From Candidatus Pantoea formicae (lineage in GTDB: Bacteria > Pseudomonadota > Gammaproteobacteria > Enterobacterales > Enterobacteriaceae): a DNA stretch of 64,000 nucleotides. A program made the position numbers and the translations under genes. The stretch spans positions 1 through 64,000 of the forward strand of contig NZ_VWXD01000015.1 of the NCBI RefSeq assembly GCF_011752625.1, in the 5' to 3' direction. The notes beneath the pieces were generated by a model. The model was given only the letters and a program-made list of their open reading frames with translations, searched no databases and had not been told where the DNA came from. Below, piece by piece: positions 24,178 through 32,529 of the stretch; position 1 is the first letter of the stretch; each line of letters starts with the position of its first letter.

Positions 24178-25044
24178 ATGCGTGTATATGTTGCAGGTAA
24201 TATTGTTGTTGACGAAACGTGGTCCATTGATGAACTGCCACAAAAAGGCGCCTCAATACATGGGCGAAAAATATCCCAGGATATTGGTGGGAAAGGCGCT
24301 AACCAAGCGATTATTCTTTCACGCTGCGGTATCGACACTCATTTAATCGCAGCTACGGGCCGTGATATTCATGGTCAGTGGATCCGCGAGCGTATGCAGA
24401 GTGAAAACTTATCGCTACAGCCCGAAGTGGCTTTATTCGATCACAGTGACACCTCCATTATTTTCAATAGTCGTGATGGTGACAACGCTATTATTACCAC
24501 CCTCGCCGCAGCAGAAGCGTTGGCGCTGGAGCGCATCCTGCTTTATTTAGCGGATGCTGCACCTGGCGATATACTGTTACAACAAGGTAATTTCTCCGTA
24601 GAAAAAACCCGCGCGCTGTTTAGTTGGGCGAAATCCCACGGCTTAATCACTGTTTTTAATCCCTCACCGGTTAATCCTGACTTTGCCGATTTATGGCCGT
24701 TGATTGATATTGCTGTGGTCAATCAACATGAAGCCGAATTACTGCATCCCACGGGTGTCAACACCTTGGTGATCACGCAAGGGGCTGCTGGTGCCGACAT
24801 TTTCCGGGCTGACGACCACCTTTTTTGTCCCGCGGCACCCGTACAAGCAGTAGATAGTACCGGCGCTGGCGATACCTTTTTGGCGGTGTTACTGGCGTCT
24901 TCCCTGATACGTGGCGTCGAACCTGATGCACTTGCCCTGTATCATGCCAGTGCCGCGGCGGCCATCACCGTCAGCCGCACTGGTACCCTGAACGCCTTCC
25001 CTACGGTAGATGAGCTGACGGCAATCCTGACTCACCGCCCGTAA
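24178..25044 (+). CDS. PfkB-family sugar/nucleoside kinase
   Basis: A 288-residue ribokinase-like kinase. The two PfkB signatures are present: GGKGANQAIILSRCG near residue 38 and DSTGAGDTFLAVLL near residue 225, with the catalytic base Asp in GAGDTF. It phosphorylates a sugar or nucleoside, probably the ligand imported by one of the flanking transporters. It is divergent from the BtpA-like gene with only 27 bp between the start codons, and convergent with a sugar-binding protein gene. The ribosome site is weak (GAGAAA). Confidence 0.9.
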   Translation: MRVYVAGNIVVDETWSIDELPQKGASIHGRKISQDIGGKGANQAIILSRCGIDTHLIAATGRDIHGQWIRERMQSENLSLQPEVALFDHSDTSIIFNSRDGDNAIITTLAAAEALALERILLYLADAAPGDILLQQGNFSVEKTRALFSWAKSHGLITVFNPSPVNPDFADLWPLIDIAVVNQHEAELLHPTGVNTLVITQGAAGADIFRADDHLFCPAAPVQAVDSTGAGDTFLAVLLASSLIRGVEPDALALYHASAAAAITVSRTGTLNAFPTVDELTAILTHRP

Positions 25045-25056
25045 GGGCGGTTTGCT
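25034..25056 (+). terminator. Terminator overlapping the pfkB-like stop codon
   Basis: A 7-bp GC stem ACCGCCC/GGGCGGT with loop GTAA (25034-25051) is followed by TTTGCTT. The stop codon of the kinase lies in the loop. It separates the kinase from the convergent binding-protein gene ending at 25056. Confidence 0.7.
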
Positions 25057-26006
25057 TACTTAAACAGCGGACGGTAAGTGTCGACGTTCGCTTTGGTCAC
25101 CACAGTTGCGGGAACCAAAATATTCTTGCTGACCGTTTTGCCCTCATTAATGGCATTCAGGGCTTTCAACGCGTCTTCACCCATCTTTTTCGGGTCTTGC
25201 TGCAGCACCGCAGCAACGTAACCGCCATCAATTCCACTGATGGCTTTAGCGGTTAAATCCCAGCCGAAGACTTTGATATCTTTCTGACGCCCCTGATTCT
25301 CTACTGCTGCGATAGCCCCCAGCAGTGCCGGCTCTCCCGTGGCATAAATTGCCGTGAGGTCTGGATTACCGGTGATCAGGTTTTCCGCTGCACTCATCGC
25401 GTTGTCCTGAATATTTTGCCCATCAACCACATCAGCAACCGTGATTTTGCTGTTGCTCTTAATGGTCTCTTCAAAGCCCTTCTGCCGCTGGTTCTGGATA
25501 GCTGAATTCAACGCACCTACAATACCGAGACGCGCTTTGCCGCCCATCTCTTTCGCGACATAATCAACAAAGTATTTACCGAGGATTTTCCCGCCTTCCA
25601 GGTTATCTACCCCAACCTGTGAGGCTTGCGGTCCTGCCGGTAATACCGCGTCAATGGCAATCACCGGAATTTTCGCAGCGGCAGCTTCTTTAATCGCCGG
25701 CATGATACCGTTAACATCAATGGCATCCACCAGAATACCTTTCACACCCTGCTGAATATAATTTTCAATCGCATCATTCTGCGCCACAGGATTATCGTTG
25801 GCATTGTAGATCACCAACTCTTTGCCACTGGCTTTCGCCGCATCCTGTGCCCCTTGGTTCATCAGATTAAAGAACAGCGCCTGCTGATTAATTTGCACTA
25901 ATGCATAAGTGGGTGCGGCCTGAGCCATTGCAAATAACGATCCTGCGGAGAGGAGTGTCGTTGCCAAAACCATTGAACGCAGTTTTCCGGTGAAAGATGA
26001 CATCAT
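25056..26006 (-). CDS. Sugar ABC transporter periplasmic binding protein (RbsB-like)
   Basis: About 316 residues from ATG 26006 or 26003; GAGGAACTC lies just upstream of both. The signal peptide ends AQAA before PTYALVQINQQALFFNLMNQGAQ. It is a type I binding protein of the ribose/inositol group, with VDAIDVNGIMPAIKEAAAAKIPVIAID and GWDLTAKAISGIDGGYVAAVLQQDP. It is the only binding-protein gene close to transporter 2, whose ATPase and permease lie at 27710-29512 on the other strand beyond the LacI gene. It is therefore the likely partner, and both promoters carry LacI-type operators. Confidence 0.9.
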   Translation of the reverse strand: MMSSFTGKLRSMVLATTLLSAGSLFAMAQAAPTYALVQINQQALFFNLMNQGAQDAAKASGKELVIYNANDNPVAQNDAIENYIQQGVKGILVDAIDVNGIMPAIKEAAAAKIPVIAIDAVLPAGPQASQVGVDNLEGGKILGKYFVDYVAKEMGGKARLGIVGALNSAIQNQRQKGFEETIKSNSKITVADVVDGQNIQDNAMSAAENLITGNPDLTAIYATGEPALLGAIAAVENQGRQKDIKVFGWDLTAKAISGIDGGYVAAVLQQDPKKMGEDALKALNAINEGKTVSKNILVPATVVTKANVDTYRPLFK

Positions 26007-26240
26007 TGAGTTCCTCGTCGGGAATAAATAATAATCAGCGTTACCCAGCGCTATCACGCTGAGAGTTTATGTTGGCAGGCAAATATCGATTAAATAATGC
26101 AGAACACGCCATTTAAGTCGCGTTTTTGATACCACCGAATTTCACTATTTCGGCATCCCCTCCGTTGGGAGTGCGGTTGAAATAGCTCGAAGCGGGTTGG
26201 GAAGCTATTCCCGGTACTGCGGTAAACGGTTTATACAATT
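26007..26240 (-). promoter_or_regulatory. Promoter, operator and long structured leader of the rbsB-like gene
   Basis: On the minus strand a TTGACA (about 26257-26262) is followed by TATAAA near 26229-26234, and an imperfect operator ATAAACC-GTTTAC (about 26222-26234) overlaps the -10. The transcript would have a leader of about 210 nt. In it CTATTTC (26145-26151) pairs with GAAATAG (26179-26185), while AATAGCT (26181-26187) can instead pair with AGCTATT (26203-26209). These mutually exclusive stems suggest a folded leader; no known riboswitch is recognised. Confidence 0.45.
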
Positions 26241-26347
26241 CGCCTCATGGATTTTTTTGTCAAGTGTTTATTTATCGATCAGCGTAAAAGGGAAAGCGCT
26301 GTATCAGTAACGCTTAACTGTGTTACAGATAAACCACCTGAGCAGAA

Positions 26348-27385
26348 ATGGCGAAATTCATGAGTACAAAACGCGTGTTGTTGTCTGATGTCGCGAAGCT
26401 GGCTGGCCTGTCGAAAGCCACGGTTTCACGTTATATGAATCACAGCATCGTGCTGCCTCAGGAGACCATTGACCGTATTGAAACCGCCATTCACACCCTC
26501 GATTATCGCGGCAACAGTCTCGCGCGGCGCTTAAGCAAAGGCGGCAGTGAAACGCTGGGTTTGGTGCTGCCTGATATCACCAACCCCTTCTTTGCGGAAC
26601 TCGCCGATGCGGCCGAAGAAGCCGCCTCTGCGCGCGGCTACAGTCTGGTGTTGTGCATCACGCGGAACAATCCGGACAAAGAGGCGCAATTTATTCGCTG
26701 GCTGGACACGCGCCAGGTGGATGGTTTGCTGTTCACCACCAACCGCCCAGATAACGGCGTATTGCGGGCTGAAATCCAGCGTCAACACCACGTGGTATTG
26801 CTGGACGAAGATATCCCCGGCAGCCAGGTACCCAAGGTGTTTGCGGATAACGTGCAGGGTGGACGCATTGCCACTGAGCAACTGATCGCCGCTGGGCACA
26901 CGCGAATCGCGTTTATCGGCGGGCCGGAACAGCTGATGAGCGTACGCGAACGCTATCTGGGTTTTTGCACTGCGATGCAGCAGGCCGGTTTGGCGGTGCC
27001 GCCCGAGTGGGTGATGTACGGCAACTATGCTCGCGAATTCGGCCAGCAGGCGCTGAATCATCTGTTCAGTTGCGACCAACGCCCTACCGCGGTATTCGCC
27101 GCCAGTGATTACCTGGTGTTGGGCTTGCTCGACGGTTTGCGTGCCAACGGTTTACAGGCTCCCGCCGCCCTGTCACTGGTTGGTTTCGATGACGCAAACT
27201 ATACCGACCTTACGCAACCCCGAATCTCCACCATCCGCCAGCCCGCAAGGGAACTCGGCCACACAGCGGTCAACATCATGCTACGCCTGCTCAACAACGA
27301 ATCCGATATCCCCATGGAGACACGTTTGCCGGTTGAATGGATTGGGCGTGATTCGATTGGATTTGTTAACAGCGTCCCAAAATGA
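26348..27385 (+). CDS. LacI-family transcriptional repressor
   Basis: A 345-residue LacI/GalR repressor. The N-terminal helix-turn-helix is VLLSDVAKLAGLSKATVSRYMN and the hinge region LARRLSKGGSETLGLVLPD, followed by a periplasmic-binding-protein-like effector domain. Two ATGs (26348, 26360) are possible. It sits between the rbsB-like gene (minus) and the ATPase-permease-hydrolase operon (plus). Perfect palindromes GTAAACCGGTTTAC lie just downstream and a near copy at the rbsB-like promoter, so it very probably controls both units by sensing the sugar. Confidence 0.92.
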   Translation: MAKFMSTKRVLLSDVAKLAGLSKATVSRYMNHSIVLPQETIDRIETAIHTLDYRGNSLARRLSKGGSETLGLVLPDITNPFFAELADAAEEAASARGYSLVLCITRNNPDKEAQFIRWLDTRQVDGLLFTTNRPDNGVLRAEIQRQHHVVLLDEDIPGSQVPKVFADNVQGGRIATEQLIAAGHTRIAFIGGPEQLMSVRERYLGFCTAMQQAGLAVPPEWVMYGNYAREFGQQALNHLFSCDQRPTAVFAASDYLVLGLLDGLRANGLQAPAALSLVGFDDANYTDLTQPRISTIRQPARELGHTAVNIMLRLLNNESDIPMETRLPVEWIGRDSIGFVNSVPK

Positions 27386-27445
27386 TGCAAAAGCGCACAA
27401 CAATGGCGCAAAAAGTGAGCTAAATTTTTTAATCGCATTATAGTG

Positions 27446-27461
27446 AGTAAACCGGTTTACT
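27446..27461. promoter_or_regulatory. LacI-type operator 1
   Basis: AGTAAACCGGTTTACT is a perfect 16-bp palindrome with the central CG typical of LacI/GalR operators, 61 bp after the repressor gene. Confidence 0.8.
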
Positions 27462-27616
27462 TGAAAATTACCTAACAAGTGATGCTTTACAACAAGTTAA
27501 CCGAAAGTGCAGTGCCTGCGATGCAGGCTGGCATGGATGCTGCAATGTCGTACCTGGCGAGTAAATATCATTGTAGCGTTTGTCCTGTTGGTTTTGACAA
27601 AAGTCTTATCTGGTAG

Positions 27617-27630
27617 GTAAACCGGTTTAC
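27617..27630. promoter_or_regulatory. LacI-type operator 2
   Basis: GTAAACCGGTTTAC is a perfect 14-bp palindrome, followed by the half-site GTAAACCG at 27637-27644. It lies 80 bp before the ATPase start and probably overlaps the operon promoter. Confidence 0.8.
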
Positions 27631-27709
27631 TAGATTGTAAACCGTGCTGGATGAGTCCTTTTTCCCAACAGGACAAACATTTCCCACAAGCGTTGATGGG
27701 AGTTGTCCA

Positions 27710-28492
27710 ATGCAGCAATTACAAGCTCTTCCTGCCCGGGTTGAAATGGTGAATATCACCAAAACCTACGGTTCGATTCGCTCCCTGCGCGGCGTCAATT
27801 TGCAGCTTGCGCCGGGAGAAGTGCTCGGTTTGGTCGGCGATAACGGTGCCGGCAAATCGACACTCACCAAGGTCCTTTCAGGCGCCGTGATCCCCACCAG
27901 CGGGACCATCCGTATTGACGGGGAACTGCAACATTTCAACAACCCGGCTGATTCACGTCGCTGCCATATCGAAATGGTCTATCAAGATTTGTCACTGTGC
28001 GACACTGTGGATGTGGCGGGTAATCTATTCATGGGCCGTGAGCCGATGAAAAGCGTGCTCGGTGTGCCCTTTCTTGACCAAGCAAAAATGCATGCTGAAG
28101 CCCGCGACATGCTGAAAGGGTTGGGGATCTCGATTCCCGATACTCGCTTATTAGTTCGCAACCTCTCAGGTGGACAGCGTCAGGCGATTGCCATTGCACG
28201 CGCTGCGGCATTTGACCCGAAAGTCCTGATCATGGATGAACCCACGGCGGCACTGGCAGTCGCCGAAGTGGAGGCGGTACTTGAATTGATTCGCCGCGTG
28301 TCGGCGCGCGGCGTCAGCGTGATTCTGATTACGCACCGCCTGCAGGATCTCTTCCTGGTGTGCGACCGCATCATGGTGATGTATGAAGGCACTAACGTAG
28401 CCGACCGCCGAGTGGCCGATACCAGTCTCAGCGACATTGTGAACCTGATCGTGGGTGAAAAATTTACCGCGCACTCAGCGGCTGCACATTGA
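27710..28492 (+). CDS. Sugar ABC transporter ATPase, single domain (FrcA-like)
   Basis: About 260 residues from the ATG at 27710, preceded by GGGAG; an ATG 22 codons upstream has no such site. Walker A is GDNGAGKST (residues 43-51), the signature LSGGQRQAIAIARA and Walker B VLIMDEPTAAL. Like the ATPase of transporter 1 it has one nucleotide-binding domain, the FrcA type, rather than the tandem RbsA type. It heads the operon ATPase-permease-phosphotriesterase-GATase-M20 and energises transporter 2. Confidence 0.91.
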   Translation: MQQLQALPARVEMVNITKTYGSIRSLRGVNLQLAPGEVLGLVGDNGAGKSTLTKVLSGAVIPTSGTIRIDGELQHFNNPADSRRCHIEMVYQDLSLCDTVDVAGNLFMGREPMKSVLGVPFLDQAKMHAEARDMLKGLGISIPDTRLLVRNLSGGQRQAIAIARAAAFDPKVLIMDEPTAALAVAEVEAVLELIRRVSARGVSVILITHRLQDLFLVCDRIMVMYEGTNVADRRVADTSLSDIVNLIVGEKFTAHSAAAH

Positions 28493-28501
28493 GGTAACAG
28501 G

Positions 28502-29512
28502 ATGAGCATCATGAATTTAGGCAGTTCCCGCATGATCCAGCACTCACTTCCTCGCCGCCTGCTACATAACCATTCCGGCGTGGTAAGCATTGCACTGTTT
28601 TTTATCTTCTGCTGTGTGGTGTTTTCGCTGATTACCAGTAATTTCCTCACCAGCACCAACTGGCTGAATATCGTTCGCCAAAGCGCACCGTTGCTGATTG
28701 TCGCCACCGCGATGACGCTGGTGATCACCACTGGCGGCATTGATTTATCGGTGGGGTCGACGCTGGCGTTGGTCGGCGCGCTTTCCGCTATTGCGCTGAA
28801 CAACTGGGGTTTGCCGTGGCCGGTGGTGCTGATCGGCGGGCTGCTGCTGGGGGGCTTAGTGGGGGCGATCAATGGCTTCTTTATTGCCTTCGAAGGGATA
28901 CCCGCCTTTATCGTCACGCTGGCCACCCTCGCCGTGGTGCGGGGTATCGCACTGTTGGTGACCCAAGGTTATTCGATTCCGGTTCCCGCCGACAGCCTGT
29001 TTACCTTTATGGGTCGCGCCTGGGTGCTGGGTATACCGATGCCCGCGCTGATTGGCATTGTCTGTTTAATCGCCGGACACATCCTACTGAATCACATGCG
29101 TTTTGGCCGTTACGTGACCGCCATCGGGGCTAACGCTGAAGGCGCGCGCCGCAGTGGTATCAATACCAAAGCGGTGACCATGAAGGTGTACATCATCAGC
29201 GGGATGGCAGCCGCACTGGCGGGCATGATCATCACCGCACGTCTCGGCAGCGGCTCCTCTAACCAAGGCGAAGGCTTTGAACTGCAGGTGATTGCCGCAG
29301 TGGTATTGGGCAGCACCAGTTTGTTCGGTGGTTTTGGCACGGTCATCGGCACGCTGTTGGGTGCGCTGTCTATTGCCATTATCCAGAACGGGCTGATCTT
29401 GTCGCACATTTCGCCGTTCTATACCCAGATTGCGACAGGCACCATCATTCTTCTCGCCATCTGGCTCAACACCCGCATTCTCAACCCAACCCGCGCCGCC
29501 GCGAAAGGATAG
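28502..29512 (+). CDS. Sugar ABC transporter permease (RbsC-like)
   Basis: A 336-residue CUT2-class permease with 8-10 membrane segments. It has TTGGIDLSVGSTLALVGALS, AFEGIPAFIVTLATLAVVRG and LQVIAAVVLGSTSLFGGFG. It follows the ATPase gene by 9 bp and precedes the phosphotriesterase-family gene by 3 bp. As the only permease here it should form a homodimer, unlike transporter 1 with its two permeases. Confidence 0.92.
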   Translation: MSIMNLGSSRMIQHSLPRRLLHNHSGVVSIALFFIFCCVVFSLITSNFLTSTNWLNIVRQSAPLLIVATAMTLVITTGGIDLSVGSTLALVGALSAIALNNWGLPWPVVLIGGLLLGGLVGAINGFFIAFEGIPAFIVTLATLAVVRGIALLVTQGYSIPVPADSLFTFMGRAWVLGIPMPALIGIVCLIAGHILLNHMRFGRYVTAIGANAEGARRSGINTKAVTMKVYIISGMAAALAGMIITARLGSGSSNQGEGFELQVIAAVVLGSTSLFGGFGTVIGTLLGALSIAIIQNGLILSHISPFYTQIATGTIILLAIWLNTRILNPTRAAAKG

Positions 29513-29515
29513 CTC

Positions 29516-30595
29516 ATGAAAGGATCAATATTTCGCCACGCAGATCCGTTACCCCTCGGGGTGAGCAGCGGTCATGTGATGACGGTGCTGGGTCCGCTGC
29601 CACTGGCAGAAATGGGTGTGACCTTGATGCATGAACACATCCTGCTGGATGCGTCAGGAAAATGGGTGGCACCCTGCTGTTGCAGCGAACGCCACGTGGC
29701 CGAGATGCCCGTCAAAATGGAAAACCTGGGTGAGCTGTCGCTCAACCCTCTGATGAGTCGTGATAACTGCCAGCTTTTTGATGTGGATACCGCCATCGAA
29801 GAATTGATGAAGTATCGCGCGCTGGGTGGAGAGACCGTGGTCGACCCTACCAATATTGGCATTGGTCGCGACCCCAAAGGCTTGCAACGTATCGCACGTT
29901 TGACGGGCTTAAACATTGTGATGGGTACCGGATTGTATCTGGAGCCTTCACATCCTGAATGGGTAAAAAGCATCAGCGTTGAGCAACTCGCAGACAAACT
30001 GATTTATGACCTCGGTGGCGCCGAAGAAAAACCGGAGGTGATCGCGGGTTTGATTGGTGAAATCGGCATCTCCAGCCGTTTCACGCCAGACGAAGAGAAA
30101 TCACTGCGCGCCGCTGGACGCGCCAGTGCGGCCACCGGCGTGCCGATTCAGGTGCACTTACCCGGTTGGGAGCGACTCGGCCACAAAGTGCTGGATATCC
30201 TGGAGCAGGAAGGCGCGAACCTGCGGCATGTTGTGCTGTGCCATATGAACCCTAGCTTTGCTGACAAGCGCTATCAGCGCGAGCTGGCAGAACGCGGGGT
30301 GTTTCTGGAGTACGACATGATTGGTATGAGCTATTACTACGCCGATGAATCTGCGCAATCCCCTTCCGATGAGGAAAATGCGCGTGCCATCTGCGAGCTG
30401 ATTGAGGATGGCTACATTCAGCAGATCCTGATGTCGCAGGATGTTTTCCTCAAGACCATGCTGACGCGCTATGGCGGTCACGGTTATGGCTACATCCTCA
30501 AGCATTTTGTGCCGCGTCTGAAACGCCATGGTGTCACTGGCGAACAACTGGAAACCTTAATGATTGCCAATCCGCAGCGGGTATTTGGCGGATAA
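29516..30595 (+). CDS. Phosphotriesterase-family metal hydrolase
   Basis: A 359-residue amidohydrolase-superfamily TIM barrel of the phosphotriesterase/PHP/lactonase group. Metal ligands are visible: His39 and His41 in LMHEHILL, a Glu in LIGEIGISS at the place of the bridging carboxylate, His residues in QVHLPGW and LCHMNPS, and the catalytic Asp in LMSQDVF. Natural substrates in this family are lactones and phosphodiesters. It lies between a sugar permease and an M20 hydrolase gene, so it probably opens a lactone or ester of the imported compound. Confidence 0.88.
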   Translation: MKGSIFRHADPLPLGVSSGHVMTVLGPLPLAEMGVTLMHEHILLDASGKWVAPCCCSERHVAEMPVKMENLGELSLNPLMSRDNCQLFDVDTAIEELMKYRALGGETVVDPTNIGIGRDPKGLQRIARLTGLNIVMGTGLYLEPSHPEWVKSISVEQLADKLIYDLGGAEEKPEVIAGLIGEIGISSRFTPDEEKSLRAAGRASAATGVPIQVHLPGWERLGHKVLDILEQEGANLRHVVLCHMNPSFADKRYQRELAERGVFLEYDMIGMSYYYADESAQSPSDEENARAICELIEDGYIQQILMSQDVFLKTMLTRYGGHGYGYILKHFVPRLKRHGVTGEQLETLMIANPQRVFGG

Positions 30596-30608
30596 ACGGA
30601 GAGATGTC

Positions 30609-31364
30609 ATGCAGAAAAACGTTTTGCTGGTCGGTGAATCCTGGACCAGTACCTCGACCCATGTAAAAGGCTTTGATCAATTTGCGACCGCGACCTGGCA
30701 CAGCGGTGCGGTGGATTTTATGGCGGCCTTAAAACAGAGCGAATACGCCATCACACACATGCCTGCCCATGCCGCGGCAACGGAATTCCCTTTGACACTG
30801 GAAGCATTACAGCAATGGGATGTGATTATCCTGTCTGATATTGGCGCCAACACCTTGCTGCTACACCCAGATACCTGGCTGAAAAGCCGACGCACGCCCA
30901 ATCGTTTGGCGCTGATTCACGATTACGTGGCAGACGGTGGTGCATTGATGATGATTGGCGGTTATTACAGCTTCCAGGGCATTAATGGCGGCGCGCGCTA
31001 CCGTAATACCTTAGTGGAAAAAGTCTTGCCGGTGCGCTGCCTGGCCTGGGACGATCGCATTGAAACCCCCGAGGGCAGTCATGCAGAAGTGACGATGTCA
31101 CATAAAATTCTGGATGATATTCCCACCGACTGGCCTTGGTTGCTGGGTTATAACGAGGTGGAAATGCAGCCCGAAGGTCAACTCCTCGCCACCATAGCCG
31201 GTACCGGACATCCATTACTGGCCGTGCGTGAATATCAACATGGTCGTTCACTTGCCTGGACCAGTGATATGTCGGCCCATTGGCTGCCGGAAGAATTTTC
31301 AAAATGGCCCGGTTATCGACAATTGTGGATTAATTGCCTCGACTGGCTGACGGAGCCCCGCTGA
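30609..31364 (+). CDS. Putative glutamine-amidotransferase-like (GATase1-like) protein
   Basis: About 251 residues from the ATG at 30609 (GGAGAGATGTC upstream). It is a class I glutamine-amidotransferase-like alpha/beta protein of the small cytoplasmic family found in enteric sugar operons. It is recognised by VLLVGESWTSTSTHVKGFDQF, WDVIILSDIGANTLLL, VADGGALMMIGGYYSFQG and RSLAWTSDMSAHW. I see no Cys in the usual nucleophile elbow, so true amidotransferase activity is doubtful. It is coupled to the following M20 gene by TGATG. The role is unknown. Confidence 0.78.
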   Translation: MQKNVLLVGESWTSTSTHVKGFDQFATATWHSGAVDFMAALKQSEYAITHMPAHAAATEFPLTLEALQQWDVIILSDIGANTLLLHPDTWLKSRRTPNRLALIHDYVADGGALMMIGGYYSFQGINGGARYRNTLVEKVLPVRCLAWDDRIETPEGSHAEVTMSHKILDDIPTDWPWLLGYNEVEMQPEGQLLATIAGTGHPLLAVREYQHGRSLAWTSDMSAHWLPEEFSKWPGYRQLWINCLDWLTEPR

Positions 31365-32479
31365 TGCAACCCAAGTCCCTTGAATTAGCTCAGCGCTTGT
31401 TGGGCTTCGATACCATTAACCCACCGGGTAATGAAGCCGACTGCATGCACTATTTCGCCAACTGGCTCACTGAGCAGGGCTTTACTGTTACCCTCACCGC
31501 CTTTGGTGAGGGGCGCGCCAACCTCGTGGCCCAACTGCCAGGTCAACACGCTGGCAAACCGCTGGCATTTACGGGCCATCTGGATACCGTTCCGCTTGGC
31601 AACCAGCCGTGGCGCTTCGATCCGTTTGGCGGCGATATCGAAGGTAACCGTCTTTATGGCCGTGGTGCCAGTGACATGAAAGCGGCTGTGGCTGCGTTTG
31701 CGCTGGCCTGCGTGCAGCAAAAAGCCGCCATTGAAGCGGGACGCGGTGTGGTATTGATCATCACGGGGGGTGAAGAGACTGGCTGTGATGGTGCCAAAGC
31801 GCTTATTGACGCTGGCAGCTTGCCTGATATCGGCGCATTGATCGTAGGAGAGCCAACCGCAAATTATCCGGTAATCGGCCACAAAGGTGCGCTGTGGCTG
31901 CGTTGTGAAACGCGGGGTAAAACGGCGCATGGTGCCATGCCTGAACTGGGCATTAATGCTATTTATCTGGCGGCAGATGCCTTGGGTAAAATCCGCCATT
32001 TTTCTCCCGGCGCGCCTCACCCGCTGATGAAGCACCCCACGTTGAATGTGGGGCGCATCCAGGGCGGGTTAAACATTAATTCGGTGCCAGACCGAACGGC
32101 ATTCGATGTCGATATCCGCAGTGCGCCTAATCTAGAACATGCCACCATTCGGCAACGACTCGCTGACCTGTTAGGCGCAGAGGTCACGTTAACCACCCTG
32201 GTGGATTTGCCTGGAGTGCTGAGTTCTGAAGCGCATCAGTGGGTTCAATCCGTGTTCCAACACTGTCAAGCGCTGTTCGACCGGCCCCTTGAGGCCAAAG
32301 TGGTGCCCTACTTTACCGATGCCTCACTGCTTTTGCCTGCGCTTGGCAATCCACCTTGCGTGATTCTTGGTCCGGGGGAACCGGCGATGGCGCACCAAAC
32401 GGATGAGTATTGCCTGCTAAGTCGCCTGGCTGAAGCGGAAGTGCTGTATGCGCAACTCATTGAGGACTGGATGCGCTAA
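31364..32479 (+). CDS. M20 metallopeptidase (ArgE/DapE family)
   Basis: About 371 residues from the ATG at 31364, which overlaps the preceding stop by one base. Metal and catalytic residues are present: His72 and Asp74 in FTGHLDTVP, Asp104 in GRGASDMKAA, Glu137-Glu138 in GGEETG and the C-terminal His in MAHQTDEYC. It removes an acyl group from an amide. It is the last gene of the transporter 2 operon. Each of the two sugar ABC operons ends with an M20 hydrolase, which suggests N-acylated amino-sugar or sugar-amino acid conjugates as substrates (inference). Confidence 0.9.
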   Translation: MQPKSLELAQRLLGFDTINPPGNEADCMHYFANWLTEQGFTVTLTAFGEGRANLVAQLPGQHAGKPLAFTGHLDTVPLGNQPWRFDPFGGDIEGNRLYGRGASDMKAAVAAFALACVQQKAAIEAGRGVVLIITGGEETGCDGAKALIDAGSLPDIGALIVGEPTANYPVIGHKGALWLRCETRGKTAHGAMPELGINAIYLAADALGKIRHFSPGAPHPLMKHPTLNVGRIQGGLNINSVPDRTAFDVDIRSAPNLEHATIRQRLADLLGAEVTLTTLVDLPGVLSSEAHQWVQSVFQHCQALFDRPLEAKVVPYFTDASLLLPALGNPPCVILGPGEPAMAHQTDEYCLLSRLAEAEVLYAQLIEDWMR

Positions 32480-32529
32480 TCAGTCACGGGCCAGATTCTG
32501 GAGTGAAGAGATTGACTTCACCCTGTGCG

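Larger units (their letters stand above)
27386..27709. other. Operator-rich spacer before the ABC/phosphotriesterase operon
   Basis: A 324-bp spacer. It holds two perfect operators (27446-27461 and 27617-27630), a half-site GTAAACCG (27637-27644) and, between the operators, a 44-codon ATG frame (27482-27616) without a ribosome site. Its stop codon abuts the second operator. Two sites 170 bp apart would allow looping by a tetrameric or dimer-pair LacI protein. Confidence 0.6.

Noticed and set aside
24178..25044. PfkB gene as a ribokinase of a ribose operon
   Set aside because: The neighbours include two different sugar transporters and hydrolases not found with ribose; rbsD is absent.
28180..28926. 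248-codon minus-strand frame across the ATPase/permease junction
   Set aside because: It overlaps two clearly real genes on the plus strand and its sequence (Ser/Thr/Pro-rich, low complexity) is typical of antisense frames.
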